DNA of 7,335 nucleotides, taken from Candidatus Zhuqueibacterota bacterium. GTDB lineage: Bacteria; Zhuqueibacterota; QNDG01. This document shows positions 1 through 6,575 of this stretch, one piece after another; the stretch's first letter is position 1; each line of letters begins with the position of its first letter. The stretch lies in contig QNDG01000060.1 of assembly GCA_003645915.1 (NCBI GenBank), forward strand, positions 1 through 7,335. Reading direction: 5' to 3'. The notes beneath the pieces are model-generated. The model saw nothing but the letters and a program-made list of their open reading frames with translations, was not told the DNA's origin and did no database searches. A program made the position numbers and the translations under genes.

Positions 1-2
1 AA

Positions 3-1073
3 TTGAAATTTGCAGTTACTGCTGATCTTCATCTGAGACAGAATGAACATAACGAACGTTTTATTGCATTAAAAGCTATTTTTGATGAAATGCATAAGCG
101 TAAAATCAGTACCCTTGTTATTGCAGGGGACCTGTTTGATGCTGATGAAAAGAATTACTCTGCTTTTGAAAAAATATGTACTGAAGATCCGGCAAAAAAC
201 TTTAAAATTTACATAATTCCTGGAAACCATGATTCAGGCCTTAAGCAGAAAATGTTTGCATCAGGCAATATCTCTGTAATATCCACAGCTCAGATAATAC
301 AATTTGACATGATGTCAAAACCTGTATGTTTTATTCCGTACAAAAAAAATACAACTGTCGGAGAGCAGATTCAGAACGTTTCTGACAGGGATATGCTTGT
401 TCCTGGAAAGTGGATATTAATAAGCCACGGAGACTGGATGGAAACAATAAATCAGGCAAATCCTTATGAACCGGGACTGTACATGCCTTTAACGAGAGGA
501 GACCTGGAAACATACAAACCTGATTCTGTGTTTCTGGGGCACATACACAAGCCCATTGATAGTCCTGTTGTACATTTTGCAGGATCTCCCTGTCCTCTTG
601 ATATAAATGAAACAGGGAAGAGGCGTTTTCTTTTAGTGGATTCGGAAACTGCAGATTACGAATCTGTGGAGGTGAAGTCGCCTTTATTATATTTTAATGA
701 AAAGCTTCTTATCCTTCCTGTAGATAACGAACAGGAGTACATTTTTAATCAGGCGGAAGCTTTGATAAAAAAATGGGCTGTTAATAAAGCTGATGCTGTA
801 CGCATACAAATCAGAATAAGTGTTAAAGGATACACAAAAGATAAATCTGCACTTGATAAAATTGTAAGAGATGCATTTAAGGATTTTTCTTTTTACAATA
901 ATGAAGCACCGGATTTATCAAAAGTGTATTTAAGCGATGATTTTGAAAAGAACGAGATTGCTTTGAAAGTAAGAGCAAAGTTAAAAGAGACAAGGATAAA
1001 CAGAGGGGAGACCCAGCCTTCGAGAGAAGATATTATGCTTAGTGCACTTCATATAATTTACGGAGATAAATAA
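3..1073 (+). CDS. SbcD/Mre11/YhaO-type metallophosphoesterase (DNA exonuclease subunit)
   Basis: Calcineurin-like phosphoesterase of 356 residues, expected to be the nuclease subunit of an SbcCD/Mre11-Rad50-type complex that cuts double-strand ends or hairpins using two metal ions. All the metal-binding motifs are visible: D8-x-H10 at the N terminus, GDLFD at 42-46, GNHD at 74-77, SHGD with H142, and GHIH with H180 and H182, followed by GSP at 195-197. Residues from about 230 on should form the cap and partner-binding region. The TTG start is chosen because the protein then opens MKFAVTADLHL, as is usual for the family. Only two bases lie upstream, so neither the ribosome binding site nor a longer N terminus can be judged. 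The stop codon directly abuts the GTG of the Rad50-like gene, so the two are very likely translated together. With a YhaN-like partner, YhaO (SbcF) of Bacillus is the closest named relative I can suggest; classical SbcD is the alternative. Confidence 0.9.
   Translation: MKFAVTADLHLRQNEHNERFIALKAIFDEMHKRKISTLVIAGDLFDADEKNYSAFEKICTEDPAKNFKIYIIPGNHDSGLKQKMFASGNISVISTAQIIQFDMMSKPVCFIPYKKNTTVGEQIQNVSDRDMLVPGKWILISHGDWMETINQANPYEPGLYMPLTRGDLETYKPDSVFLGHIHKPIDSPVVHFAGSPCPLDINETGKRRFLLVDSETADYESVEVKSPLLYFNEKLLILPVDNEQEYIFNQAEALIKKWAVNKADAVRIQIRISVKGYTKDKSALDKIVRDAFKDFSFYNNEAPDLSKVYLSDDFEKNEIALKVRAKLKETRINRGETQPSREDIMLSALHIIYGDK
1062..1065 (+). promoter_or_regulatory. Ribosome binding site for the Rad50-like gene
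   Basis: GGAG sits inside the last codons of the upstream nuclease gene, eight bases before the GTG at 1074, which directly follows the nuclease stop codon TAA. It supports the GTG start and suggests translational coupling of the two subunits. Confidence 0.7.
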
Positions 1074-3161
1074 GTGGCTGTTTTTATCAAAGAAATAAAA
1101 GCTGAGAACCTTGGCCCTGTACCAAAACTGTCAATTGGGTTTAAAAAGATAAATGTGATTTTCGGGCATAATGAGCACGGCAAAACATTTCTTGTGGAAT
1201 TTATAATAAAATCCCTTTTTAAAAGCGCTTCAAAATGGAGACTAAGAAACAGCTCTGCCCAGGGCAAAGTAATTGTCAGCGGTATTACGGATAATGATCT
1301 GAGTTTCTCGCCAAATTCTCCTGAAAAGATTGAAGACTATCTTCAGGATTCAAATCCCGGGCTGCCTCCTGATCTTTCGCGTCTTCTTGTTGTAAAAGGA
1401 GCGGAACTGGAATTATCTGACAATCCAAAAGACAGTGATAAGACAATTGTAAAAAAGTACATTTCTCAAAAGGGTGTACTTGATGTAATTGCACAAAGAA
1501 TTCCTCCTGCTGAAAAAAACACAACAATTGAAAACGGAGAGATAATTGCTCAGAGAAAAGGCAGGGGAAAAGATCTTGTAGAACTTACCGGACAGTATCA
1601 GACAATTAACACTTTGCTTGACCAGGTAAATCAAAACTTTTCTGCAGGGAAAATTGCAGTGCTTAAATCAGAGCGAGATGATCTTACTGATAAAATCCGC
1701 GTTATGGAGGATGCAAAAAAATATCTTGCATTTACTCTGTACGAAAAATCCGATGAGATTAAACGGAAAATTGCAGAAATAGACGAGACTCTGATTAAAA
1801 AGGCCAGAGACCAGCTTGCAGTGTGCAGATCAAAACAAAGCAAAATTGTATCATTGAAACAGCAGCTGAACCAGTCTGGGAAAAATGCGGAAAATTACAG
1901 GTGGCTTGAAAAATTTAAAGAGGAGTATGATTCCCTTTCTTCTGTTGTAAAACCGGATGTTCCGAAATTGTTCCTGATAACCGGAATTACATGCGCGCTG
2001 TCCGGACTGATTGCAGGATTTTTAAAATTTGCATCCTTTTACTTAACAAGTATTCTTGTAATTGCAGGAATTGCTCTGATTGTAGTATATTCGGACAAAC
2101 TCAGAAAGTCTGTTGATTCTGCTGTGAAGAGATCGGAACTGAAAGAGCTTGAAGAAAAATTTTACAAAAGGTTCGACAGGGATTTTTCCAAAGTTGATAT
2201 GCAGACCTTATCTGACCTGTTCAAATCAGATTATGAAATATACACTGTCAGATTAAGAGACATACCGTCTGAAACACAAGAGCTTAACCGTGCTTTATCA
2301 GATCTTTCAAACATGGTTTTATCTCTGTGCGGCAAAACATGCACCCTTGAAAATGCGGATTCTCTTATCATCTCAAAAGAAAAAGAATTAGAGAACCTTA
2401 AATCGGATCTCCGTAAAATTGAAAACCAGATAGCACAGCTTAATGTTGAAAGAAGTCAGGTTATTTCAGAGCCCCAGCCTGCTGATTTTGATCGGGCTGA
2501 ATATAGTAAGTTAAAAGAGAGATATCTACTGCTTGAGAAAAAAATAGAAAAAGAAGAAGATTCTCTTTCAAATCTTAAGGCAAATATTTCACGGCTCACA
2601 GGCGACAGTATAAGCAGCGCGTGGGAGGTTCTGATAGATAATCTCAGAAATAAAAAACTGGAGACAGAGGAGAACCTGAAAAATGTAAAAGCAGGGCTGT
2701 ACGCGTCCAATATTGTTTTTAATGTGATACAGGATTTTGCAAGAGATGAGGAACAAAAAATAAAAGAGAGGCTTCAGTGGCATGGCCTTAAAACTGTTTT
2801 AAAGAACATTACTCAGAGATATACAGATATTACCTTGTCCGGCGATTCTCTTGTTGTATCGGACGGTTTTCACGATTTTCCTTTAAATGATCTCAGTACA
2901 GGAGCTCAGGAACAGATACTTCTTGCTCTGCGTGTTGGTTTCAGCTCACAGATTTTTAAGGATAATTCTCTGTTTTTTATTCTGGATGATGCTTTTCAGT
3001 ATTCGGACTGGCAGAGGAGGGAATTTCTTGTAAAAACGGTTTTTTCTCTCGCAGAAGCAGGCTGGCAGATTATCTATTTTACTATGGATAATCATGTAAA
3101 GGAGCTTTTTGATAAAAACGGAAAAAATTTCGGCGCTGATTATGCAAGCTATAATTTGTAA
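1074..3161 (+). CDS. Rad50/SbcC-like ATPase with a transmembrane hairpin (YhaN/SbcE type)
   Basis: ABC/SMC-type ATPase of 695 residues. The N-terminal half of the head carries Walker A GHNEHGKT at 31-38. A coiled-coil arm follows from about 190 to 290. Two hydrophobic segments at about 299-316 and 320-339 are separated by a very short turn. A second charged arm runs from about 345 to 560, broken by a stretch near 410-430. The C-terminal half of the head has the signature LSTGAQEQ at 607-614, Walker B FFILDDAF at 634-641 with DD in place of the usual DE, a D-loop-like region after it, and a switch region ending in H674. There is no CxxC zinc hook; C419 and C423 form CxxxC away from the arm tip. 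Rad50-like heads with mid-arm membrane helices are typical of YhaN (SbcE) of Bacillus subtilis, which has a role in double-strand-break repair, but at about 960 residues that protein is longer. The partner should be the preceding nuclease. DNA tethering at the membrane is inference. Confidence 0.85.
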   Translation: MAVFIKEIKAENLGPVPKLSIGFKKINVIFGHNEHGKTFLVEFIIKSLFKSASKWRLRNSSAQGKVIVSGITDNDLSFSPNSPEKIEDYLQDSNPGLPPDLSRLLVVKGAELELSDNPKDSDKTIVKKYISQKGVLDVIAQRIPPAEKNTTIENGEIIAQRKGRGKDLVELTGQYQTINTLLDQVNQNFSAGKIAVLKSERDDLTDKIRVMEDAKKYLAFTLYEKSDEIKRKIAEIDETLIKKARDQLAVCRSKQSKIVSLKQQLNQSGKNAENYRWLEKFKEEYDSLSSVVKPDVPKLFLITGITCALSGLIAGFLKFASFYLTSILVIAGIALIVVYSDKLRKSVDSAVKRSELKELEEKFYKRFDRDFSKVDMQTLSDLFKSDYEIYTVRLRDIPSETQELNRALSDLSNMVLSLCGKTCTLENADSLIISKEKELENLKSDLRKIENQIAQLNVERSQVISEPQPADFDRAEYSKLKERYLLLEKKIEKEEDSLSNLKANISRLTGDSISSAWEVLIDNLRNKKLETEENLKNVKAGLYASNIVFNVIQDFARDEEQKIKERLQWHGLKTVLKNITQRYTDITLSGDSLVVSDGFHDFPLNDLSTGAQEQILLALRVGFSSQIFKDNSLFFILDDAFQYSDWQRREFLVKTVFSLAEAGWQIIYFTMDNHVKELFDKNGKNFGADYASYNL

Positions 3162-3181
3162 TAAAGGGATTTAAGGTTTTA

Positions 3182-3817
3182 ATGGATCAGATTAAAGGGA
3201 AAGTACACAATTTTGCAAAACATAAAGTACCGGAAAAATTTGTACTTAGACGAATGGGTTATCCTCCGGGTTCAGTAACAATACCGGAAACTATCCGGGA
3301 AATCACTAAAAAGATGTACAGTCTGAGCGAAGACTTGATGAATCCCGTAGGAGTATATTCAATTTTTTCAATAACCGAAATTTCCAGTACCGGAGTTATG
3401 CTCGGTGAAGAGGATATTGAAATAAAGAGCGCAAATATTGCAAGTCTTCTTAAAAAGTCGGAATTTGCAGTGTTGTTTATGGTTACAATAGGAAAAAGTC
3501 TTGAACAAAAGGTGGCGGAATTATCAAATTCCGGAAACATGACAGACGCGCTTATTCTTGACGCAATAGGATCAGAGACTGCAGATTATGCTGCGGATAT
3601 TCTGCACAGGCAGAAAATTGCCGGAAAAGCGGAAAAAGAGGGGTTTAAAGTGACCCCGAGGTTCAGCCCGGGTTACGGGGACTGGGAATTGTCAGCTCAA
3701 AAAGATATTCTGAGAGTATGCGGTGGAAACCAAATAGGTATTTCTGTTTCGGACAATTTTATGATGAGCCCTCAGAAATCGGTTTCTGCGGTTTTCGGGC
3801 TTGTAAAATCCGGCTGA
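3182..3817 (+). CDS. Free-standing AdoMet-binding activation domain of B12-dependent methionine synthase
   Basis: This 211-residue cytoplasmic protein matches the C-terminal activation domain of cobalamin-dependent methionine synthase (MetH), which binds S-adenosylmethionine and allows reductive methylation of inactive cob(II)alamin. Visible marks are LDAIGSETAD at 126-135, the AdoMet-binding RxxxGY motif as RFSPGYGDW at 160-168, Q173, and the C-terminal MSPQKSVSAVFG at 195-206. The homocysteine, folate and cobalamin domains of full MetH are absent, and neither neighbour supplies them. Thermotoga maritima is known to have a MetH without this domain and a separate activation protein (TM0269), so the partner is probably a short MetH encoded elsewhere. 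A role with another corrinoid protein is possible. An AAGG at 3173-3176 lies five bases before the ATG, and 20 bases separate it from the ATPase gene. Its place in a repair operon is not explained by function. Confidence 0.88.
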   Translation: MDQIKGKVHNFAKHKVPEKFVLRRMGYPPGSVTIPETIREITKKMYSLSEDLMNPVGVYSIFSITEISSTGVMLGEEDIEIKSANIASLLKKSEFAVLFMVTIGKSLEQKVAELSNSGNMTDALILDAIGSETADYAADILHRQKIAGKAEKEGFKVTPRFSPGYGDWELSAQKDILRVCGGNQIGISVSDNFMMSPQKSVSAVFGLVKSG

Positions 3818-3823
3818 TTTGTC

Positions 3824-3828
3824 AGGAG
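3824..3828 (+). promoter_or_regulatory. Possible ribosome binding site for the 3845 gene
   Basis: AGGAG is the best Shine-Dalgarno match in the 27-base gap, but it lies 16 bases before the TTG start, longer than usual. A weaker GGA at 3838-3840 is closer. The upstream gene's stop at 3815 is in the same frame and no ATG falls between them, so the start cannot move far upstream. Confidence 0.4.
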
Positions 3829-3844
3829 AAAAGTTCTGGAAACT

Positions 3845-4363
3845 TTGTATAAAACATTTGAAAACATTGTGTTAACTCACATAAAGCGGTATAAGAATTT
3901 TGAGATAACAGATCTGTATAAACTTGTTTTTCAGGCTGCAATGGGGCCTGCGCATATTTTCACAAGCATTAATCAGATTCAGGAAGATCTTACTGAAGAG
4001 TGGCTTGATGCAGGAAAACCTCTTTTTCAGGAAGGTCTTATGGAAATTATTGATCCGCGCTCCAGAGTTGTAAGAGTAAATCTTAGAATTTACAGAGGAA
4101 TGGGCGGAACAATTTCACAAATGGCGAACATGGTTCATGAATCTGCTATGAAATTCAGAGGAGATTTTGCAGGTTTAATGCTCTACAGAGACTATCTTAT
4201 TAAAATGAGCAGAGAAGGAATCCTTATTTTTAAAGAGGATGATTTATCCCTGTTCTGGGAACAGATGGAAAAAGATAATTTTCCTGCTGTTCATCATAGT
4301 GCTGTTTATGCTGAATCGTACAGACCCGCATACAGGGTGATTCTTCAGGAACTGCTTTTTTGA
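3845..4363 (+). CDS. Conserved protein of unknown function
   Basis: I cannot assign a function to this 172-residue protein. It is probably soluble: no signal peptide or membrane helix is visible. It has three dense blocks that look conserved. The first is DLYKLVFQAAMGPAHIF at 23-39. The second is EIIDPRSRVVRVNLRIY at 67-83. The third, near the C terminus at 150-164, reads HHSAVYAESYRPAYR. These recall an uncharacterised family whose members combine a 'YKL-QAAMG-H' block, an 'RVVRVNLR' block and a terminal 'YRPAYRV' block. That resemblance is from memory, and I know of no reaction for the family. Invariant-looking H37, H150, H151, R74 and R160 could form a polar site, but this is inference. 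The TTG start is the first possible one after the in-frame stop at 3815-3817; the next in-frame candidate is GTG at 3869. It lies 27 bases after the MetH activation gene, so it is probably co-transcribed with it. Confidence 0.75.
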   Translation: MYKTFENIVLTHIKRYKNFEITDLYKLVFQAAMGPAHIFTSINQIQEDLTEEWLDAGKPLFQEGLMEIIDPRSRVVRVNLRIYRGMGGTISQMANMVHESAMKFRGDFAGLMLYRDYLIKMSREGILIFKEDDLSLFWEQMEKDNFPAVHHSAVYAESYRPAYRVILQELLF

Positions 4364-4380
4364 GTTTTGAAAAACAGAAC

Positions 4381-4386
4381 GGAGAG
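4381..4386 (+). promoter_or_regulatory. Ribosome binding site deciding the ATG at 4394
   Basis: GGAGAG ends seven bases before ATG 4394, ideal spacing. It lies inside the extension that would be coded if TTG 4367 were used, so it argues for the shorter protein. Confidence 0.75.
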
Positions 4387-4393
4387 AATAGAT

Positions 4394-4798
4394 ATGAGTG
4401 ATCCGCAAAAACAGAAGAAACAAGAATTTACAAAAGAAGAGATGGAAGAGTTCATAAGGGAAAAAGAGACAATAAAACAGATTGTGGGCCAGGTAGGAGG
4501 TCAGCCTACTACTTTCAGCAAGGTTTTTAATGTTGCAATGATGGTTTTAATACTCGCGTCTCTTATTGCAGCTCCGTTTCTGCCCAAAGATCTTGAGCTT
4601 CCTGCTGTTGAGTTCGGACTTGTAATTCTTTCCATTAAGATATTTTACCTGCTTCACAACGAAGCAAAAGTAATACACTTCCAATTCTGGATGCTAAGCT
4701 CTCTTGAGTGGAGAATGAATGATACAGCAAAGAGATTATCAAGAATTGACGAGGATATTCATGAGATTGCAGAGCAGATAAGAAAAAACACAAAATAA
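4394..4798 (+). CDS. Small two-helix membrane protein of unknown function
   Basis: A protein of 134 residues that I cannot place in a named family. Residues 1-30 are highly charged and probably helical (EFTKEEMEEFIREKETIKQ). Hydrophobic helices follow at about 42-63 and 71-88, joined by a short link with prolines (PFLPKDLELP). The C-terminal 89-131 is another charged helix with a heptad-like pattern that could pair with the N-terminal helix or another protein. With two crossings, both ends should face the same side, probably the cytoplasm. The ATG at 4394 is preferred over an in-frame TTG at 4367 because a good ribosome binding site sits just before it; the longer form would have 143 residues. 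It starts 30 bases after the previous gene and ends 17 bases before the pepT start. No catalytic motif is visible, so a scaffold or accessory role is only a guess. Confidence 0.75.
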   Translation: MSDPQKQKKQEFTKEEMEEFIREKETIKQIVGQVGGQPTTFSKVFNVAMMVLILASLIAAPFLPKDLELPAVEFGLVILSIKIFYLLHNEAKVIHFQFWMLSSLEWRMNDTAKRLSRIDEDIHEIAEQIRKNTK

Positions 4799-4804
4799 AA
4801 CTAT

Positions 4805-4810
4805 CGGAGG
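4805..4810 (+). promoter_or_regulatory. Strong ribosome binding site for pepT
   Basis: CGGAGG lies two bases before ATG 4813 and five bases before ATG 4816. The spacing favours the second ATG. Confidence 0.75.
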
Positions 4811-4815
4811 AAATG

Positions 4816-6051
4816 ATGAAGGAACGTATGTTAGAGAGATTTTTAAGATATGTGAAGATTGATACACAGTCGTCTGAAACAGCAGGCGATGCATATCCAA
4901 GTACTGAAAAACAGAAGAATCTTTTAAAACTTCTCGTTGATGAGCTTAAAGAACTTGGCCTGACAGATGTTTCTATGGATGAGTACGGGTATGTGTTCGG
5001 AACTCTTCCTGCAAATGTATCTGAAGATATAAAAACAATCGGCTTTATCTCACATGTTGATACTTCTCCCGAAGTATCGGGCGAGAACGTAAAACCTCAG
5101 ATTCATAAAAACTATCAGGGCGAAGATATTGTTCTGCCCGGGGATAAAACACAGGTAATAAAATTTGATGAAAATCCACACCTTAAAGAACATATTGGAC
5201 ACAGTATAATTACTTCTGACGGTACGACTCTTCTCGGAGCAGATGATAAAGCAGGTATAGCAGAAATTATGACAATGCTTGAATATTTTTCAACTAATCC
5301 TGATGTTAAACACGGTACTATCAAAGTAGGGTTTACTCCTGATGAAGAGATTGGTGAAGGTACGAAGTATTTTAATGTTGAAAAATTCGGAGCTGATTTT
5401 GCATACACTGTTGACGGTGAAAGTCCCGGAGAAGTTGAAGATGAAACTTTTAACGCCTCTCTTGCGGAATTTGAGATTAAGGGTGTTAATGTACATCCCG
5501 GATATGCAAAGGATAAGATGGTCAACAGTATAAGGATAATAGGTGATATCATACACGAGATAAATTCTTATCCTGCTCCTGAAACTACTGAGAAAAAAGA
5601 GGGGTTTTTACATCCCTACGTGCTTTCCGGTTCTGTGGATGAATCTCATCTTAAGGTTTTAATAAGAGATTTTGAACTGAAAGGTATTGAGGAAAAGTCA
5701 AAGGTTTTAAATGATATCAGAAATAAAACAGCAGATAAGTATCCGGGAGCTGAAATAAATCTTACAATTAAAGAGCAGTATAAGAACATGAAGATAAAGC
5801 TTGACGAAGAGCCAAGAGTAATTGAGTATGCGGAAAAAGCTGTAAAAATGGCAGGGCTGGAGCCGCAGCGCCATGCAATAAGAGGCGGAACAGACGGTGC
5901 AAAACTCTGTTTTATGGGGCTTTTAACTCCGAATATCTTTACAGGAGGCCATAATTTTCACTCCCGTCTTGAATGGATTGCTCTTGAAGACATGGAAAAA
6001 GCAGTGGAAGTGCTTATAAATCTTGTAAAAATCTGGGCTGAAGAGAAGTAA
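4816..6051 (+). CDS. pepT: Peptidase T (tripeptide aminopeptidase)
   Basis: Cytoplasmic di-zinc peptidase of the M20 family that removes the N-terminal residue of tripeptides. It is 411 residues long from this start, close to E. coli PepT at about 408. The metal and catalytic residues are all present: H80 and D82 in SHVDTSPEVSG, bridging D143 in GADDKAG, catalytic E177 with E178 in DEEIGEG, D200 in TVDGE, and H382 in GGHNFHS. The dimerisation-domain motif HPGYAKDKMVNSI (about 227-239) and RGGTDGA (356-362) also fit the family. Two ATG codons stand in tandem at 4813 and 4816; the second is better placed after the ribosome binding site at 4805-4810, and the choice changes one residue. It is the last gene of the plus-strand run and is followed by a strong terminator 19 bases downstream. 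No promoter of its own is visible. Confidence 0.96.
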   Translation: MKERMLERFLRYVKIDTQSSETAGDAYPSTEKQKNLLKLLVDELKELGLTDVSMDEYGYVFGTLPANVSEDIKTIGFISHVDTSPEVSGENVKPQIHKNYQGEDIVLPGDKTQVIKFDENPHLKEHIGHSIITSDGTTLLGADDKAGIAEIMTMLEYFSTNPDVKHGTIKVGFTPDEEIGEGTKYFNVEKFGADFAYTVDGESPGEVEDETFNASLAEFEIKGVNVHPGYAKDKMVNSIRIIGDIIHEINSYPAPETTEKKEGFLHPYVLSGSVDESHLKVLIRDFELKGIEEKSKVLNDIRNKTADKYPGAEINLTIKEQYKNMKIKLDEEPRVIEYAEKAVKMAGLEPQRHAIRGGTDGAKLCFMGLLTPNIFTGGHNFHSRLEWIALEDMEKAVEVLINLVKIWAEEK

Positions 6052-6070
6052 ATACAGTAATATACAAATT

Positions 6071-6110
6071 AAAGAGCCGTTCCTGTTAAGATTTCAGGCA
6101 CGGCTCTTTT
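6071..6110 (+). terminator. Rho-independent terminator after pepT
   Basis: A 10-bp perfect stem, AAAGAGCCGT at 6071-6080 with ACGGCTCTTT at 6100-6109, continues inward after one mismatch as CCTG (6082-6085) with CAGG (6095-6098) around a nine-base loop. The right arm ends in TTTT (6107-6110). On the minus strand the left arm supplies a terminal TTT, so it might also act weakly on transcripts from the convergent gene. Confidence 0.9.
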
Positions 6111-6187
6111 GTATCAGGCATCAGGAAAATCAAATCTCTCGCAACGCTCGAAGAGACCGCAAAGAAAAAATAAGGATAAAGGGGGAA

Positions 6188-6215
6188 GTGAATAGTGAAT
6201 AGTGAAAAGTGAATA
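6188..6215. repeat. Four tandem heptamers, GTGAATA type
   Basis: Four consecutive 7-base units: GTGAATA at 6188-6194, 6195-6201 and 6209-6215, and GTGAAAA at 6202-6208. They run straight into a T-rich stretch. A heptamer is not a codon multiple and no reading frame crosses it sensibly, so it is a non-coding microsatellite-like repeat. Confidence 0.9.
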
Positions 6216-6379
6216 GTTTTTGGGTTGTGGATAATTTTCATTAATTTGAGATCGTTATTTAATTGTCAGAAATGTTGTTGTTAAGACAAAGAGAAAAAGG
6301 TATAAAGGGATAATGTATAGACAGGATGCCTCCTGCCTCATTCTCCGGCATCTGGAAATTATAATTCAACAAGCAATAG

Positions 6380-6459
6380 AGAATATCGAACTCCAAACAC
6401 CGATTTTTGATTTCAGATATGTTTATCTGGAATTTTCTCAAATCTCAAATCGATATTCT
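6380..6459. repeat. Separated 9-bp inverted repeat around AT-rich DNA
   Basis: AGAATATCG at 6380-6388 is the exact reverse complement of CGATATTCT at 6451-6459. Between them is a local hairpin with CAGATA at 6414-6419 and TATCTG at 6424-6429 around TGTT, which can be extended outward with weak pairs. In such AT-rich sequence a 9-bp match could occur by chance, so the entry is tentative. Confidence 0.4.
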
Positions 6460-6470
6460 GTTTTAATAAT

Positions 6471-6498
6471 GTAGGGAACGCATATATGCGTTCCCTAC
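6471..6498. repeat. Perfect 28-bp palindrome with GTAGGG/CCCTAC ends
   Basis: The 14 bases from GTAGGG at 6471 to the centre at 6484/6485 are exactly mirrored as the reverse complement to CCCTAC at 6493-6498. There is no spacer, so the centre is ATAT. No T-run follows on either strand, so it is not a classical terminator. It shares length and ends with the palindrome at 6527-6554, pointing to a family of REP-like or miniature mobile palindromes. Confidence 0.9.
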
Positions 6499-6526
6499 GG
6501 AATAATTCTATATTGATGATGTTTAC

Positions 6527-6554
6527 GTAGGGGCACAGCGCACTGTGCCTCTAC
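6527..6554. repeat. Second 28-bp palindrome, GTAGGG family
   Basis: The left arm GTAGGGGCACAG (6527-6538) pairs with the right arm CTGTGCCTCTAC (6543-6554) over 12 bp around CGCA. One position is a mismatch in DNA but a G-U pair in RNA read from the plus strand. Its centre lies 56 bases from that of the first palindrome. It sits about 50 bases beyond the gamma-glutamyltransferase stop and could form an mRNA 3'-end structure for that gene. Confidence 0.88.
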
Positions 6555-6555
6555 A

Positions 6556-6575
6556 ATTCGTGTTAATCCGTGTAA
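6556..6575. repeat. Two tandem 10-base repeats
   Basis: ATTCGTGTTA at 6556-6565 is followed at once by ATCCGTGTAA at 6566-6575, with two differences. It lies directly beside the second palindrome. Such a short repeat may be the remnant of a longer array. Confidence 0.55.

Noticed and set aside
1971..2090. Possibility that the hydrophobic stretch marks a fusion or frameshift in the ATPase
   Set aside because: The reading frame is continuous, both head halves are intact, and mid-arm membrane helices are normal for YhaN-type proteins.
4367..4393. TTG-initiated extension of the small membrane protein
   Set aside because: A ribosome binding site at 4381-4386 lies within it and is ideally spaced for ATG 4394.
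5115..5552. Minus-strand 145-codon open frame rich in Ser, Pro and Ile
   Set aside because: It is antisense to the catalytic core of pepT and its composition is what pepT codons give on the other strand.
6259..6441. Minus-strand 60-codon open frame in the intergenic gap
   Set aside because: It shows no family motif, has AT-driven residue composition and spans small inverted repeats; I found no clear ribosome binding site or conserved pattern.
6471..6554. CRISPR array or intrinsic terminator at the two palindromes
   Set aside because: The two units have different cores and no regular spacer series, so they are not CRISPR repeats. Neither is followed by a T-run on either strand.
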